A DNA stretch of 64,000 nt, from positions 186,001 to 250,000 of the forward strand of contig NZ_AP025628.1 in NCBI RefSeq assembly GCF_025999835.1, given 5' to 3'. Below the pieces are notes generated by a model that was given only the letters and a program-made list of their open reading frames with translations, was not told the origin of the DNA and made no database searches. Shown here piece by piece: positions 1-8,837 of this stretch. The translations under genes and the position numbers were made by a program. Each line of letters starts with the position of its first letter. Position 1 is the first letter of the stretch. The stretch comes from Caldinitratiruptor microaerophilus (GTDB taxonomy: Bacteria; Bacillota; Sulfobacillia; Symbiobacteriales; ZC4RG38).

Positions 1-1304
1 TACGCGCCGATCAGCACCAGCACGAACCAGAGCATGACGTAGAGGACGATGACGGAGAGGGCGGTCCGCACCAGCCGGTCTTCCAGCACGGCGCTGCGGA
101 ACATGTGGAACTTCTCCACCACCACGGCCGACTCGGGCGCGACGAGACGCCGCACGTCGTGAGCGATCGCCTTGGCCGCCAGCCCGATGCGGACGGCCTT
201 GAACCCGCCGGCGGTGGAGCTCGCGCTGCCGCCGAAGAGCATCGCCAGCGTGATCGCCGCCAGCGCCAGCGGGCCCCACTCCCGTGCGAACTGCTGGGCG
301 TAGACGGTCATGAACCCGGTGGTGGTGTGCGCCGAGATGAGGCTGTACCAGCCGCGCCGGAAGAGGCCCACGGCGCCGGGGTAGGTCCCGGACACGGCCA
401 AATCCCACACCGTGAGGGCGCCCAGGACCGTGGTGGTGACCAGGAAGGTGACGGTCTCGAGGTTCCGGACGAGTTCCCGCCGGTCTCCCTGCCATACGGC
501 CCAGTGCAGGTTGAAGTTGAAGGAGCCGATGATGAAGAAGACGACCGTGACGACTTCATAGAGGAGGCTGTGGTAATAGACGATGTTCTGGGACATGGGG
601 GCGAACCCGCCCGTGCTCCACCCGGCCATGAACACCCAGAGCCCGTGGAGGAGCGCCCGCCCCGGCGGGAGGCCGATCGCCAGGCCCGCTGCCCACTGGA
701 GCGCGGTACCGACCGCCAGGTAGACGACACTGATGTACCAGATGGCCCGGGCCGTGTGGATCACGTTGGGCAGGAGGCGCTCGTCCTTCGCCTCGCCCAC
801 GTAGAGCTTGAACGCGCCGGGTAGCCCCCGCACGAAGAACATGAGGGCCAGGACGACCATGCCCTGCCCTCCGACCCAGGTGAGAAGGTGGCGCCACATG
901 TTCACCCCGTCGGCGATGTGGTCCAGGTCCTGGACCAGCACGAGGCCCGTGGTGGTGAACCCGCTCATGACATCGAAGGCGGCGTCGAGGTACGAGCCCC
1001 AGTGCCCGCTCAGGTAGTAGGGGACGGCGGCCACGAGCATGCCGATCAGCCAGGCAAAGGCCGCGGCCGCCATGCCTTGCGACCAGGTGAGGTCGCCTCC
1101 CCCCGGCGGACCCAGGAGCAGCATGCCGAACCCGACGACGGCTGCGACGGCCGCGCTGAGGGCGAAGTCGACTGCCACGGGCCACTCGCGCTGGATGAGG
1201 GCCGTTGCCAGGGGGATGAGCATCAACCCCCCCAGGCTGAGGACCACGAGGCCGGCGTAATAGGCGACCGCCTGCCACTGCCGGAGCCGCATCCGCCCGG
1301 CCAT
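1..1304 (-). CDS. trkH: Potassium transporter pore subunit, TrkH/KtrB family (C-terminus off the window)
   Basis: Membrane-embedded K+ uptake subunit that normally works with cytoplasmic RCK (TrkA) proteins. The frame runs off the left edge; 434 codons are visible, close to full family length, so only the last segment is missing. The protein is almost entirely hydrophobic helices. A filter-like segment, ASSTAGGFKAVRIG, encoded near positions 186-225, matches the S/T-x-G-G pattern of this superfamily's P-loops. ATG at 1302-1304 overlaps the stop of a small upstream membrane ORF (ATGA), which suggests translational coupling. The divergent operon at 1608-5609 encodes two TrkA-like proteins, which supports the assignment. 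TrkH versus KtrB cannot be decided from what is visible. Confidence 0.88.
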   Translation of the reverse strand, partial: MAGRMRLRQWQAVAYYAGLVVLSLGGLMLIPLATALIQREWPVAVDFALSAAVAAVVGFGMLLLGPPGGGDLTWSQGMAAAAFAWLIGMLVAAVPYYLSGHWGSYLDAAFDVMSGFTTTGLVLVQDLDHIADGVNMWRHLLTWVGGQGMVVLALMFFVRGLPGAFKLYVGEAKDERLLPNVIHTARAIWYISVVYLAVGTALQWAAGLAIGLPPGRALLHGLWVFMAGWSTGGFAPMSQNIVYYHSLLYEVVTVVFFIIGSFNFNLHWAVWQGDRRELVRNLETVTFLVTTTVLGALTVWDLAVSGTYPGAVGLFRRGWYSLISAHTTTGFMTVYAQQFAREWGPLALAAITLAMLFGGSASSTAGGFKAVRIGLAAKAIAHDVRRLVAPESAVVVEKFHMFRSAVLEDRLVRTALSVIVLYVMLWFVLVLIGA

Positions 1305-1441
1305 CACCACCGCCCCCCGGCCGCGAGGAGGGACAGCACGAGCCCGACGATGGCGATCGCCAGGGCGAATCCTACCTCGGCGAGTACCCCGGCCGCATGC
1401 CGCGGCGCCGGCGGCTCGCCCGCACCGCTTCCATTCCGCAC
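1304..1441 (-). CDS. Small single-pass membrane protein upstream of trkH
   Basis: A 45-residue ORF of unknown function. It starts at GTG 1439-1441, preceded about seven bases upstream by a GGGAGGG ribosome binding site. After a Gly/Pro-rich stretch it has one clear transmembrane helix, AEVGFALAIAIVGLVLSLLA, and ends AGGRW. Its TGA overlaps the trkH ATG, so the two are probably translated together. Small helical subunits accompany some K+ transporters, but no family was recognised. The good ribosome binding site, the coherent hydrophobic segment and the overlap argue for a real gene; its shortness argues for caution. Confidence 0.45.
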   Translation of the reverse strand: MRNGSGAGEPPAPRHAAGVLAEVGFALAIAIVGLVLSLLAAGGRW

Positions 1442-1539
1442 GGTACGATCCCTCCCATCGGCAGAGCGCCGACAGCGACAGCATAACCTCGGATTCCTCT
1501 CCCGTAAAGAAGCCCCCGTGGGGCGCGCCCACCGGGTGC

Positions 1540-1568
1540 TTGCGAGCGAGGAGACGCTGGAGTAGAGT
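1540..1568 (+). promoter_or_regulatory. Candidate promoter for the kinase-trkA operon
   Basis: TTGCGA at 1540-1545 and TAGAGT at 1563-1568 are separated by 17 bases, in the divergent gap between trkH and the sensor kinase. The predicted start lies about 30 bases ahead of the kinase ATG. Sequence match only. Confidence 0.45.
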
Positions 1569-1607
1569 GTTGCCAGCGGAGCCGGGCCGGGTGGAGGCGA
1601 CCGCTCC

Positions 1608-3563
1608 ATGTTCCGAAGCCTGCGCCAGAAGATCCTGGCCGGCAACCTGGTCCTGATCGCGATCTTCGCCGGGGTCGGCGCCTGGTCCGTCTACAATTTC
1701 TTCCGCCTGGCGGGGACCGTCGTGGCCCTCACCCGGGAGAACTACCGGTCCGTGGTGGCGGCCCAGCGGATGGTGGCGGCGCTCGAGCGCCAGGACAGCG
1801 GCCAGCTCCTCCTGCTCCTGGGCGAAGCGGACTTCGGCCGGGCCGAGTTCGCCTCGGGTCAGACGGAGTTCCTGGCATGGCTCGGGCGGGCCGAGGACAA
1901 CGTCACCCTGCCGGAGGAGCCGGCGCTCCTGCGGGAGATCCGCAGTCGCTACAGCGCGTACCAGCAGCTCCACGGCCGGTTCGCCGCTGCCCTCGCCCGG
2001 GGCGAGACCGCCGGGGCCCGATACCTGTACGAGCGGGAGATCGTGCCGGCCTTCCGGGAGCTGCGGGATGCCCTGGGGCGGCTCGCAGCCGCCAACGACG
2101 GCGCCATCGTCCGTCGCAACGAGGAGGCGCGGGTGGCCGCCCGGCGGGCGGCGTGGAGCACCCTCGCAGCTGGCGGGGCGGCCGTCCTGCTCGCGCTGTG
2201 GGCCGGATGGGGCCTCAGCGAGGCCATCGTCCGGCCGACCGCCAACCTGGCCCGTGCGGTTCGCCGGGTGGCGGCCGGGAACCTGGCGGAGGAGATCGAG
2301 GTGACCTCGGCCGACGAGATCGGCGAGGTCGCCGCCGAGTTCCGCCGCCTGGTCGAGCGGCTGCGCGCTTACCAGGAGAGCACGCTGGGGCGCATCCTGG
2401 CCGAGCGGCAGCGGTCGGACGCCATCGTGGGGGTGATCGGGGACCCCGTGGTCGTCCTCGACGGAGATCTGCGGGTGACGCTCATGAACCCGGCGGCCGA
2501 GCGGCTTTTCGGCGTCCGGGAGCGGGAGGCCGCCGGGCAGCCGCTGGCCCGGGTCAGCGGGCGGCCGGACGTGGTGGCCCGCCTCCGGGAGTCCCTGGAA
2601 GGGGGAGCCGGGGGTACCGGGCCCCTGGAACCGCTCCAGCTGGGCCCCAAGGGGCAGGAGCGGTACTACGACATCGAGGCCGTCCGCGTGACGGGGCCGG
2701 AAGGACCCCCGCAGGGGCTGGTCGCCCTCTTCAAGGACGTCACCCGGTTCAAGGAGCTGGGCGACATCAAGTCGGAGTTCGTCGCCACGGTCTCCCACGA
2801 GTTCCGTACCCCGCTCACCACCCTGACCATGGGGGTGAACCTGCTGCGAAAGAGCCCCCTGGCCGAGCCCGGCAGCCGCACCGCCGAGCTTCTCGACGCG
2901 ATGGCGGAGGAGACGGACCGGCTCACGCGCCTGGTGAACGACCTCCTCGACCTGTCCCGGCTGGAGGCCGGCCGCATCGAGATGGAGTTCCATCCGGTAC
3001 CGGTGAACGACCTCCTGGCGCACGCGGCGGGGGCGCTGCGGGCCCACGCGGAGGAGAAGGGCCTGGTGCTGCAGGTCGACCCGGACCCGGAGGAGTCCGT
3101 CGTGCGGGCGGACCCGGACCGGATCCTGCTCGTGCTGACGAACCTCCTCACGAACGCCGTCCGGTACACCCCCCGGGGCGGACGGGTGACGGTCCGGGCG
3201 GAGCGGCAGGGCCGGCGGGTCGTGATTGCGGTGGCGGACAGCGGCCCGGGCATCCCGCGGGAGCTCCAGTCCCGGATCTTCGAGAAGTTCTACCAGGTCC
3301 CCGGACGTCCCCGCGGCGGCGCCGGGCTGGGGCTTGCGATCTGCAAGGAGGTCGTTCAGGCACACGGCGGCCGGATCTGGGTCGAGAGCGAGGAGGGCCG
3401 GGGCGCCACGTTCCGCTTCACTCTGCCGCTTGCCCGCACGCCGCCCGCAGAGGCCGCCTCCCCGCCCGGAGGCGCGCCGGCACCGGGCGGGCCCGGCACC
3501 CCGTCCGAAACGATCCGACAGGAGGAGATCCCCGGTGGCGGGCGAGCACATCCTGGTGGTTGA
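1608..3563 (+). CDS. Membrane sensor histidine kinase (HAMP-PAS-HisKA-HATPase, KinB/NtrY-like)
   Basis: Inner-membrane kinase of 651 residues. A first transmembrane helix spans about 10-27, an alpha-helical extracytoplasmic domain about 35-180, and a second helix about 185-204. HAMP follows (about 205-258), then PAS (about 265-375), HisKA with the phosphoacceptor His397 in SHEFRTPLT, and HATPase with an N box near LLTNAVRYTP and a DSGPGIP G1 box. The ATG has GGTGGAGG about ten bases upstream. Its last 29 bases overlap the receiver-protein gene, so the two are co-expressed. The stimulus is unknown; the potassium-transport neighbours suggest ionic or osmotic sensing, which is inference. Confidence 0.93.
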   Translation: MFRSLRQKILAGNLVLIAIFAGVGAWSVYNFFRLAGTVVALTRENYRSVVAAQRMVAALERQDSGQLLLLLGEADFGRAEFASGQTEFLAWLGRAEDNVTLPEEPALLREIRSRYSAYQQLHGRFAAALARGETAGARYLYEREIVPAFRELRDALGRLAAANDGAIVRRNEEARVAARRAAWSTLAAGGAAVLLALWAGWGLSEAIVRPTANLARAVRRVAAGNLAEEIEVTSADEIGEVAAEFRRLVERLRAYQESTLGRILAERQRSDAIVGVIGDPVVVLDGDLRVTLMNPAAERLFGVREREAAGQPLARVSGRPDVVARLRESLEGGAGGTGPLEPLQLGPKGQERYYDIEAVRVTGPEGPPQGLVALFKDVTRFKELGDIKSEFVATVSHEFRTPLTTLTMGVNLLRKSPLAEPGSRTAELLDAMAEETDRLTRLVNDLLDLSRLEAGRIEMEFHPVPVNDLLAHAAGALRAHAEEKGLVLQVDPDPEESVVRADPDRILLVLTNLLTNAVRYTPRGGRVTVRAERQGRRVVIAVADSGPGIPRELQSRIFEKFYQVPGRPRGGAGLGLAICKEVVQAHGGRIWVESEEGRGATFRFTLPLARTPPAEAASPPGGAPAPGGPGTPSETIRQEEIPGGGRAHPGG

Positions 3564-4272
3564 CGACGAGAAGAACATCCGCCTCATGATGCAGGAGTGC
3601 CTCGAGCAGGCGGGCTACCAGGTCGACTCGGCGGTCGACGGCGAGCACGCGCTGGAGAAGATCGCTGCAAGGGGCTACGACCTGGTCCTCCTGGACCTGC
3701 GCCTGCCCGGCATGAGCGGCATGGAGGTCCTGCGCCAGGCCCGCGGCCGGCGCCCCGATCAGCCCGTGGTGATGATCACCGCCCACGGGACCATCGAGAC
3801 GGCGGTGGAGGCCATGAAGCTCGGCGCGGTGGACTACCTCCAGAAGCCCTTCACCCCGGACGAGATCCAGGCGATCGTCGCGCGGGTGCTGTCCCGGCGC
3901 CGGCTGCCGGTCGACGAGCCGGCGGCATCCTTCGCCACGTGCGTCGAGCAGGCGAAGCTCCTCATCCAGCGCGGCCAGCCGCGCGAGGCCCTGCCGTTCC
4001 TGCACCGGGCGGTGTCGCTGGAACCGGAGCACCCGGAGCCGTACAACCTCATGGGGGCCATCCACGAACTGCTCGGCGAGCCAGACCACGCACGGAAGAT
4101 GTACCGGGCGGCCCTAGCCATCGACCCGAGCTACCGCCCGGCTCTCACCAACCTGCACCGGATCACCCAGTGGGACTACCATCCGGAGACGCCCGAACTG
4201 GGCGAGGCGGGCGCCCCGCCGCCGGCCACGGACGGCGAGGGTACCGGCGAAGGGCCCGGTGGGGCGGAGTAG
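3535..4272 (+). CDS. Response regulator with receiver and TPR output domain
   Basis: A 245-residue protein. The receiver domain (about 4-122) has the acidic pair Asp10/Asp11, phosphoacceptor Asp54 in LVLLDLRLPG, and the conserved Lys in YLQKPF. After it come two to three tetratricopeptide-like repeats (about 135-210, for example PREALPFLHRAVSLEPEHPE) and an acidic, Gly/Pro-rich tail. No DNA-binding or enzymatic domain is visible, so output is probably by protein contact. Start is GTG 3535 with AGGAGGAG seven bases upstream, overlapping the kinase gene. Two TrkA-like genes follow within 13 bases, which makes potassium-channel regulation a plausible but unproven role. Confidence 0.88.
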   Translation: MAGEHILVVDDEKNIRLMMQECLEQAGYQVDSAVDGEHALEKIAARGYDLVLLDLRLPGMSGMEVLRQARGRRPDQPVVMITAHGTIETAVEAMKLGAVDYLQKPFTPDEIQAIVARVLSRRRLPVDEPAASFATCVEQAKLLIQRGQPREALPFLHRAVSLEPEHPEPYNLMGAIHELLGEPDHARKMYRAALAIDPSYRPALTNLHRITQWDYHPETPELGEAGAPPPATDGEGTGEGPGGAE

Positions 4273-4284
4273 GGGGCGCCGCCA

Positions 4285-4944
4285 GTGCATGTGGTCATCG
4301 TGGGCTGCGGGCGGGTCGGGTCCCGCCTGGCCACCAGCCTGGCCGTGTACGGGCACGACGTGGTGGTGGTCGACCGGCGGCCCGACGCCTTCGCCAACCT
4401 GGGCGCCGCCTTCAACGGCAGCACGGTGGTGGGGGTCGGGATCGACGAGGACGTCCTGCGCCGCGCCGGCACCGAGCATGCCGACGCCTTCGCGGCGGTC
4501 ACCAGCGAGGACGCCGTGAACGTGGTGGCGGCGCAGGTCGCCCGGGAGGTCTTCGGCGTGCCCCGGGTGGTGGCCCGGGTCAACGACCCGGCCAACGAGG
4601 AGAACTTCCGCGAGTTCGGCATCGCCACGTTCTCCCCCACCGACCTCGGCGCCGCCGCCGTCATCAGCATGCTCACCCTGGGGCACGTGCAGGTCCGGCA
4701 GGCGATGGGCGCCGGCGAGGTCCTCCTCGTGGAGTTCCCCGTCTCCGCTCGGCGGGCGGGGGTGGCCGCCGCCGCCCTGGAGATCCCCGGCAAGCTCCGG
4801 GTCGCCGCCGTCCTCCGCGGCGGGATCGCGCACGTTCCGGGAGGCGACTTCCGCCTCGAGGCGGGCGACACGGTGGTGGCGGCGGTACGGCGAGACCTGG
4901 CGGACAGCCTGCCGGCCCTCCTCGGGGAGGGGGAGACGGGATGA
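4285..4944 (+). CDS. trkA: TrkA/KtrA-like RCK potassium-uptake regulatory protein (first copy)
   Basis: Cytoplasmic gating subunit of Trk/Ktr systems, 219 residues. The N-terminal Rossmann fold begins VVIVGCGRVGSRLA (GxGxxG nucleotide motif) and continues through Asp34 (VVVVD) to about residue 135. A TrkA-C domain (about 140-215) contains the typical LEAGDTVVAAV ending. The length fits single-RCK KtrA-type proteins rather than the doubled TrkA of enterobacteria. Start is GTG 4285. The stop overlaps the next start (ATGA at 4941), so the two RCK proteins are translationally coupled and may form a mixed ring. Confidence 0.92.
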   Translation: MHVVIVGCGRVGSRLATSLAVYGHDVVVVDRRPDAFANLGAAFNGSTVVGVGIDEDVLRRAGTEHADAFAAVTSEDAVNVVAAQVAREVFGVPRVVARVNDPANEENFREFGIATFSPTDLGAAAVISMLTLGHVQVRQAMGAGEVLLVEFPVSARRAGVAAAALEIPGKLRVAAVLRGGIAHVPGGDFRLEAGDTVVAAVRRDLADSLPALLGEGETG

Positions 4945-5609
4945 ACGTGGTGGTCGTCGGGGCCGGGAAGGTGGGCTACTACCTCACCAAGACCCTGCTC
5001 GAGCACGGGCACCGGGTCTCCGTCGTGGAGAAGAACCCGGCGCGGTGTGCGCGCGTGGCGGAGGAGTTCGAGGTCCTCACCATCTGCGGCGATGCCACGG
5101 TGGTGGCCAACCTGGCGGACGCCGGCGCCGACCGGGCAGACGTCCTGGTCGCCACCACGGGGCTCGACGAGGTGAACCTGGTGACCTGCCAGCTGGCCCA
5201 GCGGCGGCTCGGCGTGCGGCGGACCGTCGCCCGGGTGAACAACCCGAAGAACCGGAGCCTCTTCCGGCGGCTCGGGGTTGATCTCACCGTGAGCAGCACC
5301 GGCCTCATCGTCGACCTCATCGAGCGGGAGATCGCCAGCGAGCACGTGCGGACACTCCTCACGTTCCACTACGGGGAGCTCACCCTGGTCGAGGTGACGC
5401 TGCCCGCCGGCGCGCCGGGCGCCCACCGCTCCGTGGCCCAGCTGGCGCCGCACCTGCCGGAGGGCTGCGTGCTCGTCTCCGTCATCCGGGGCGACCAGGT
5501 GCTGATCCCCCGCGGCGACACCGTCCTCCGGCCGGGAGACAGCGTGATGGCCCTGGCCCACACGGGGGCGGAGGAGTCCCTGCGCCGCGCCCTGGTGGGC
5601 CGGGCGTGA
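4941..5609 (+). CDS. trkA: TrkA/KtrA-like RCK potassium-uptake regulatory protein (second copy)
   Basis: Second RCK subunit, 222 residues. It has an N-terminal GAGKVGYYLTKTL Rossmann motif, Glu at the end of the second strand (SVVEKNP), an acidic turn GDATVVANLADAGAD, and a C-terminal TrkA-C domain ending RPGDSVMALA. It is clearly diverged from the preceding copy, so this is not a recent duplication. The ATG overlaps the upstream stop by the ATGA arrangement. With the kinase, receiver-TPR protein and divergent TrkH it completes a self-contained potassium module. Confidence 0.92.
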   Translation: MNVVVVGAGKVGYYLTKTLLEHGHRVSVVEKNPARCARVAEEFEVLTICGDATVVANLADAGADRADVLVATTGLDEVNLVTCQLAQRRLGVRRTVARVNNPKNRSLFRRLGVDLTVSSTGLIVDLIEREIASEHVRTLLTFHYGELTLVEVTLPAGAPGAHRSVAQLAPHLPEGCVLVSVIRGDQVLIPRGDTVLRPGDSVMALAHTGAEESLRRALVGRA

Positions 5610-5646
5610 GACGGGCGAGGAGAGAAGAGGAGTCAGCGAGGAGTTC

Positions 5647-7503
5647 ATGAAGCGGAGCGACCTGCGCAACGTGGCGATCATCGCCCACGTGGACCACGGC
5701 AAGACCACGCTGGTGGACGGCCTGCTGCGGCAGAGCGGAGTCTTCCGCCCGGGCGAGCCGGTCCAGGAGCGCGTGCTGGACACGAACGAGCTGGAGCGGG
5801 AGCGGGGGATCACGATCCTCGCCAAGAACACGGCCGTGCAGTACCGGGGGGTGAAGATCAACATCGTCGACACCCCGGGGCACGCCGACTTCTCCGGGGA
5901 GGTGGAGCGGATCCTGTCGATGGTGGACGGGGCGCTCCTGGTGGTGGACGCGTTCGAGGGTCCCATGGCCCAGACCAAGTACGTGCTGCGCAAGGCCCTG
6001 GAGGCCCGCCTCGTCCCCATCGTGGTCCTGAACAAGATGGACCGGCCGGATGCCCGCCCCCGCGAGGTGCTGGACGCCGTCCTGGAGCTCTTCATCGAGC
6101 TGGGGGCGGATGACCAGCAGATCGACTTTCCCGTGGTGTACGCCTCGGCCCGCCGGGGCACGGCGAGCCTGAGCCCCGACGACCCCGGCCGGGACCTGGA
6201 GCCCCTCTTCCGGACCATCATCGACCACGTGCCGGCGCCGGAGGGCGACCCGGACGGCCCTCTGCAGCTCCTGGTGACGACGCTGGACTACGACGAGTAC
6301 GTGGGGCGGGTGGCGATCGGCCGCATCGCCCGGGGGCGGATCGGTCCCGGTCAGGCGGTGAGCATCTGCCGGCGCGACGGCCGCACGGACCGCGGGCGGA
6401 CCCTCCAGGTCTTCACCTTCGCGGGGTTGCGGCGGGTGGCGGTGGAGAGCGCCACGGTCGGGGACATCGTGGCGGTGACCGGGCTCGAGTCGGTCCAGAT
6501 CGGCGAGACGATCTCGGACCCGGAGAACCCGCAGCCCCTGCCGGTCGTGCACGTCGACGAGCCCACCCTCACGATGACCTTCCGCACCTCGGACTCGCCC
6601 TTCGCCGGCCGCGACGGCCAGTACGTCACCTCCCGGCACCTGCGGGAGCGCCTGTTCCGGGAACTGGAGCGGAACGTGGCCCTGCGGGTGGAGGAGACGG
6701 ACGACCCCGACGTCTTCCAGGTGAGCGGCCGGGGCGAGCTGCACCTCGCCATCCTCATCGAGACGATGCGCCGGGAGGGGTACGAGCTCGCCGTCTCCCG
6801 GCCGGAGGTCATCACCCGCCGCGGCCCGGACGGCCAGCTGCTGGAACCGATCGAGACGCTCATCGTGGACATCCCCGAAGCATACCTCGGGGTCGTCATG
6901 GAGAAGGTGGGGGCCCGCCGGGGCGAGCTCGTCCACATGACCGCCTCCGGCGAGGGCCAGCTGCGGCTCGAGTTCACCGTCCCCGCCCGCGGCCTCATCG
7001 GCTACCGCGCCGAGTTCCTCACGGACACCCGCGGCTACGGCGTCATGCACCACCTGTTCCACGGGTACGGCCCCTACCGGGGAGATATCCCCGGCCGGTC
7101 GCGGGGCTCCGCGGTCGCCTCGGAGACCGGCACCGCCACCACGTACGCCCTTTACAACCTTCAGGAGCGGGTGACGTTCTTCATCACGCCCGGGACCGAG
7201 GTGTACCAGGGGATGGTCGTCGGGGAGCACGCCCGGGAGAACGACATCGACGTGAACGTCTGCAAGACGAAGCACCTCACCAACATCCGCTCGTCCACGC
7301 AGGAGCAGACCTTGCGGCTCGAGCCTCCGCGCCTCCTCACCCTCGAGCAGGCGCTGGAGTGGATCAAGGCCGACGAGCTCGTCGAGGTGACCCCGAAGGC
7401 GATCCGGGTGCGCAAGCGCTACCTGGACCCGATCGTGCGCGAGAAGCTCGCCCGCGGCAAGGAGCCCCGGGTGTTCGGCCCGGTGGGCCGGCCGGGACGG
7501 TAG
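5647..7503 (+). CDS. typA: Ribosome-associated translational GTPase TypA/BipA
   Basis: Elongation-factor-like GTPase of 618 residues that binds ribosomes and aids 50S assembly and stress or cold adaptation. The G domain shows G1 AHVDHGKTT (about 13-21), switch region ERERGITI, G3 DTPGHADF and G4 NKMD. Domains II, III and V and the TypA-specific C-terminal domain follow (for example the GRGELHLAILIETMRREG region and KTKHLTNIRSS). Length is typical. The ATG has GGAGTCAGCGAGGAG upstream. It lies 37 bases after trkA with no obvious promoter or terminator between them, so read-through is possible. Confidence 0.97.
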   Translation: MKRSDLRNVAIIAHVDHGKTTLVDGLLRQSGVFRPGEPVQERVLDTNELERERGITILAKNTAVQYRGVKINIVDTPGHADFSGEVERILSMVDGALLVVDAFEGPMAQTKYVLRKALEARLVPIVVLNKMDRPDARPREVLDAVLELFIELGADDQQIDFPVVYASARRGTASLSPDDPGRDLEPLFRTIIDHVPAPEGDPDGPLQLLVTTLDYDEYVGRVAIGRIARGRIGPGQAVSICRRDGRTDRGRTLQVFTFAGLRRVAVESATVGDIVAVTGLESVQIGETISDPENPQPLPVVHVDEPTLTMTFRTSDSPFAGRDGQYVTSRHLRERLFRELERNVALRVEETDDPDVFQVSGRGELHLAILIETMRREGYELAVSRPEVITRRGPDGQLLEPIETLIVDIPEAYLGVVMEKVGARRGELVHMTASGEGQLRLEFTVPARGLIGYRAEFLTDTRGYGVMHHLFHGYGPYRGDIPGRSRGSAVASETGTATTYALYNLQERVTFFITPGTEVYQGMVVGEHARENDIDVNVCKTKHLTNIRSSTQEQTLRLEPPRLLTLEQALEWIKADELVEVTPKAIRVRKRYLDPIVREKLARGKEPRVFGPVGRPGR

Positions 7504-7514
7504 GGGCTACGCGT

Positions 7515-8006
7515 ATGGTCGACGTGCGGGCGCTCGCCCTGGACCTCCTCGCCCGCCGGCGGGTACTGATCCTCAGCACCGCCGACCGGGAGGGGCCGTG
7601 GGCGGCGCCCGTGTTCTTCGCCGCCGACGGCTTCCGGCTGTACTTCGTGTCCGACCCGGCGACGCGCCACGGCCGTGCCATCGGCGGGGGCGCGACGGTG
7701 GCCGGCGCGGTCACGGCGGACTTCGAGCGCTGGCAGGACATCGAGGGCCTGCAGCTCGAGGGCTTCGCGGCGCCCGTCGGCAGCGCGGAGCACGAGGCGC
7801 GGGCCCGCGCCGTCTACCTGGCCCGCTTCCCCTTCGCCGCCGAATTCCTCAGTCCGGGCGGGCCCCTCTACGAGCGCGCGGGGCGCAAGGTCGCCTGGTA
7901 CGCCCTTGACGTGCGGCGGCTCTGGCTCACGGACAACCGCCTCGGCTTCGGCACCCGCCTCTGCCTGGAGGTGGGGCCGGCTACCGGACCAGCCGGCGGC
8001 GCATGA
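7515..8006 (+). CDS. Pyridoxamine 5'-phosphate oxidase-like FMN-binding split-barrel protein
   Basis: A 163-residue protein of the PNPOx-like/FMN split-barrel superfamily. The N-terminal part (VLILSTADREGPWAAPVFFA) and the following RLYFVSDPATRHGRAI segment match the conserved nitroreductase-like beta barrel used to bind flavin or related cofactors. Substrate cannot be assigned; relatives reduce F420, FMN or haem-linked substrates or are of unknown function. It starts 12 bases after typA, so it may be co-transcribed. Its 3' end overlaps the convergent ABC permease gene by 26 bases. Confidence 0.7.
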   Translation: MVDVRALALDLLARRRVLILSTADREGPWAAPVFFAADGFRLYFVSDPATRHGRAIGGGATVAGAVTADFERWQDIEGLQLEGFAAPVGSAEHEARARAVYLARFPFAAEFLSPGGPLYERAGRKVAWYALDVRRLWLTDNRLGFGTRLCLEVGPATGPAGGA

Positions 8007-8829
8007 GGAGGACCGGAACCGGCAGCAGGACGAGCGCGGCAACCAGGAGCCACAGGGCGTCGCCGGTGAGGTGACCGGTGCGCCCCATCACGAGCCCCCG
8101 GATGAGCCGCACCGCGTGCATGAGCGGCGTGAGGCCCGCGACGCGCTGCGCCCAGCCGGGCAGGTCGTCCAGCGGGAAGAAGATGCCGGAGAACATGAAC
8201 GTCGGCGTGATGAACAGGGTGAAGTAGTAGTCGAGCATCTCGATCTGGGGCACCGCGGCGGCCACGGCCATGGCGAGCGAGGCGAAGACGAGCCCGGTCA
8301 GGAAGGCGGCCGGGGGCACGAGGAGCAGCCGGGGGCCGGGCGCGGGCACGAGGCCCGCCCCGGTGATCACGAGGAGGATCACGCTGCCGTACATGGCGGA
8401 CTTCGTGGCGCCGGTGAGGAGCTCGCCGGCGATCACCTCGTCCAGGCTGACCGGGGTGGCGATGATGGCGTCGAAGGTCTTCTGGTACACCATCCGGACG
8501 TAGGTGCCGAAGGTGCACTCGAAGGTGGCCGCGAACATCGCCGACGACGCGACGAGGCCGGGCGCGATGAAGTTCTGGTACGGCACGCCCTCGATCCCGC
8601 TCACGTGGCGACCCAGCCCGAAGCCCATGCCGATCAGGTAGAGCATTGGCTCCAGGAAGCTGGAGAGCAGGTTCGAGAACCAGTAGCGGCGCCAGACGCG
8701 CAGGTTGCGGAGCCACACGTAGGCGAAGCGCCAGGACAGCTGGAGCGGCTCGGCCAGCCAGGCCGGCCGCTCCGCCCGTCCGGCGGGGGCGTCGGGTGCC
8801 CCGGGCAGCATCCGGCTCGGGTCTTCCAT
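7981..8829 (-). CDS. ABC-2 type transporter permease (exporter)
   Basis: Integral membrane component of an ABC exporter, 282 residues, DrrB/NodJ-like. After an N-terminal cytoplasmic helix with WLRNLRVWRRYWFSN there are about six transmembrane helices (LLSSFLEPMLYLIGMGFG onwards) and a basic C-terminus RRRLVR. The family exports drugs, polysaccharides or lipids; the substrate here is unknown. It follows its ATPase gene by 8 bases on the minus strand, forming a two-gene operon. Confidence 0.9.
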   Translation of the reverse strand: MEDPSRMLPGAPDAPAGRAERPAWLAEPLQLSWRFAYVWLRNLRVWRRYWFSNLLSSFLEPMLYLIGMGFGLGRHVSGIEGVPYQNFIAPGLVASSAMFAATFECTFGTYVRMVYQKTFDAIIATPVSLDEVIAGELLTGATKSAMYGSVILLVITGAGLVPAPGPRLLLVPPAAFLTGLVFASLAMAVAAAVPQIEMLDYYFTLFITPTFMFSGIFFPLDDLPGWAQRVAGLTPLMHAVRLIRGLVMGRTGHLTGDALWLLVAALVLLPVPVLLMRRRLVR

Positions 8830-8837
8830 CGCCTCGT

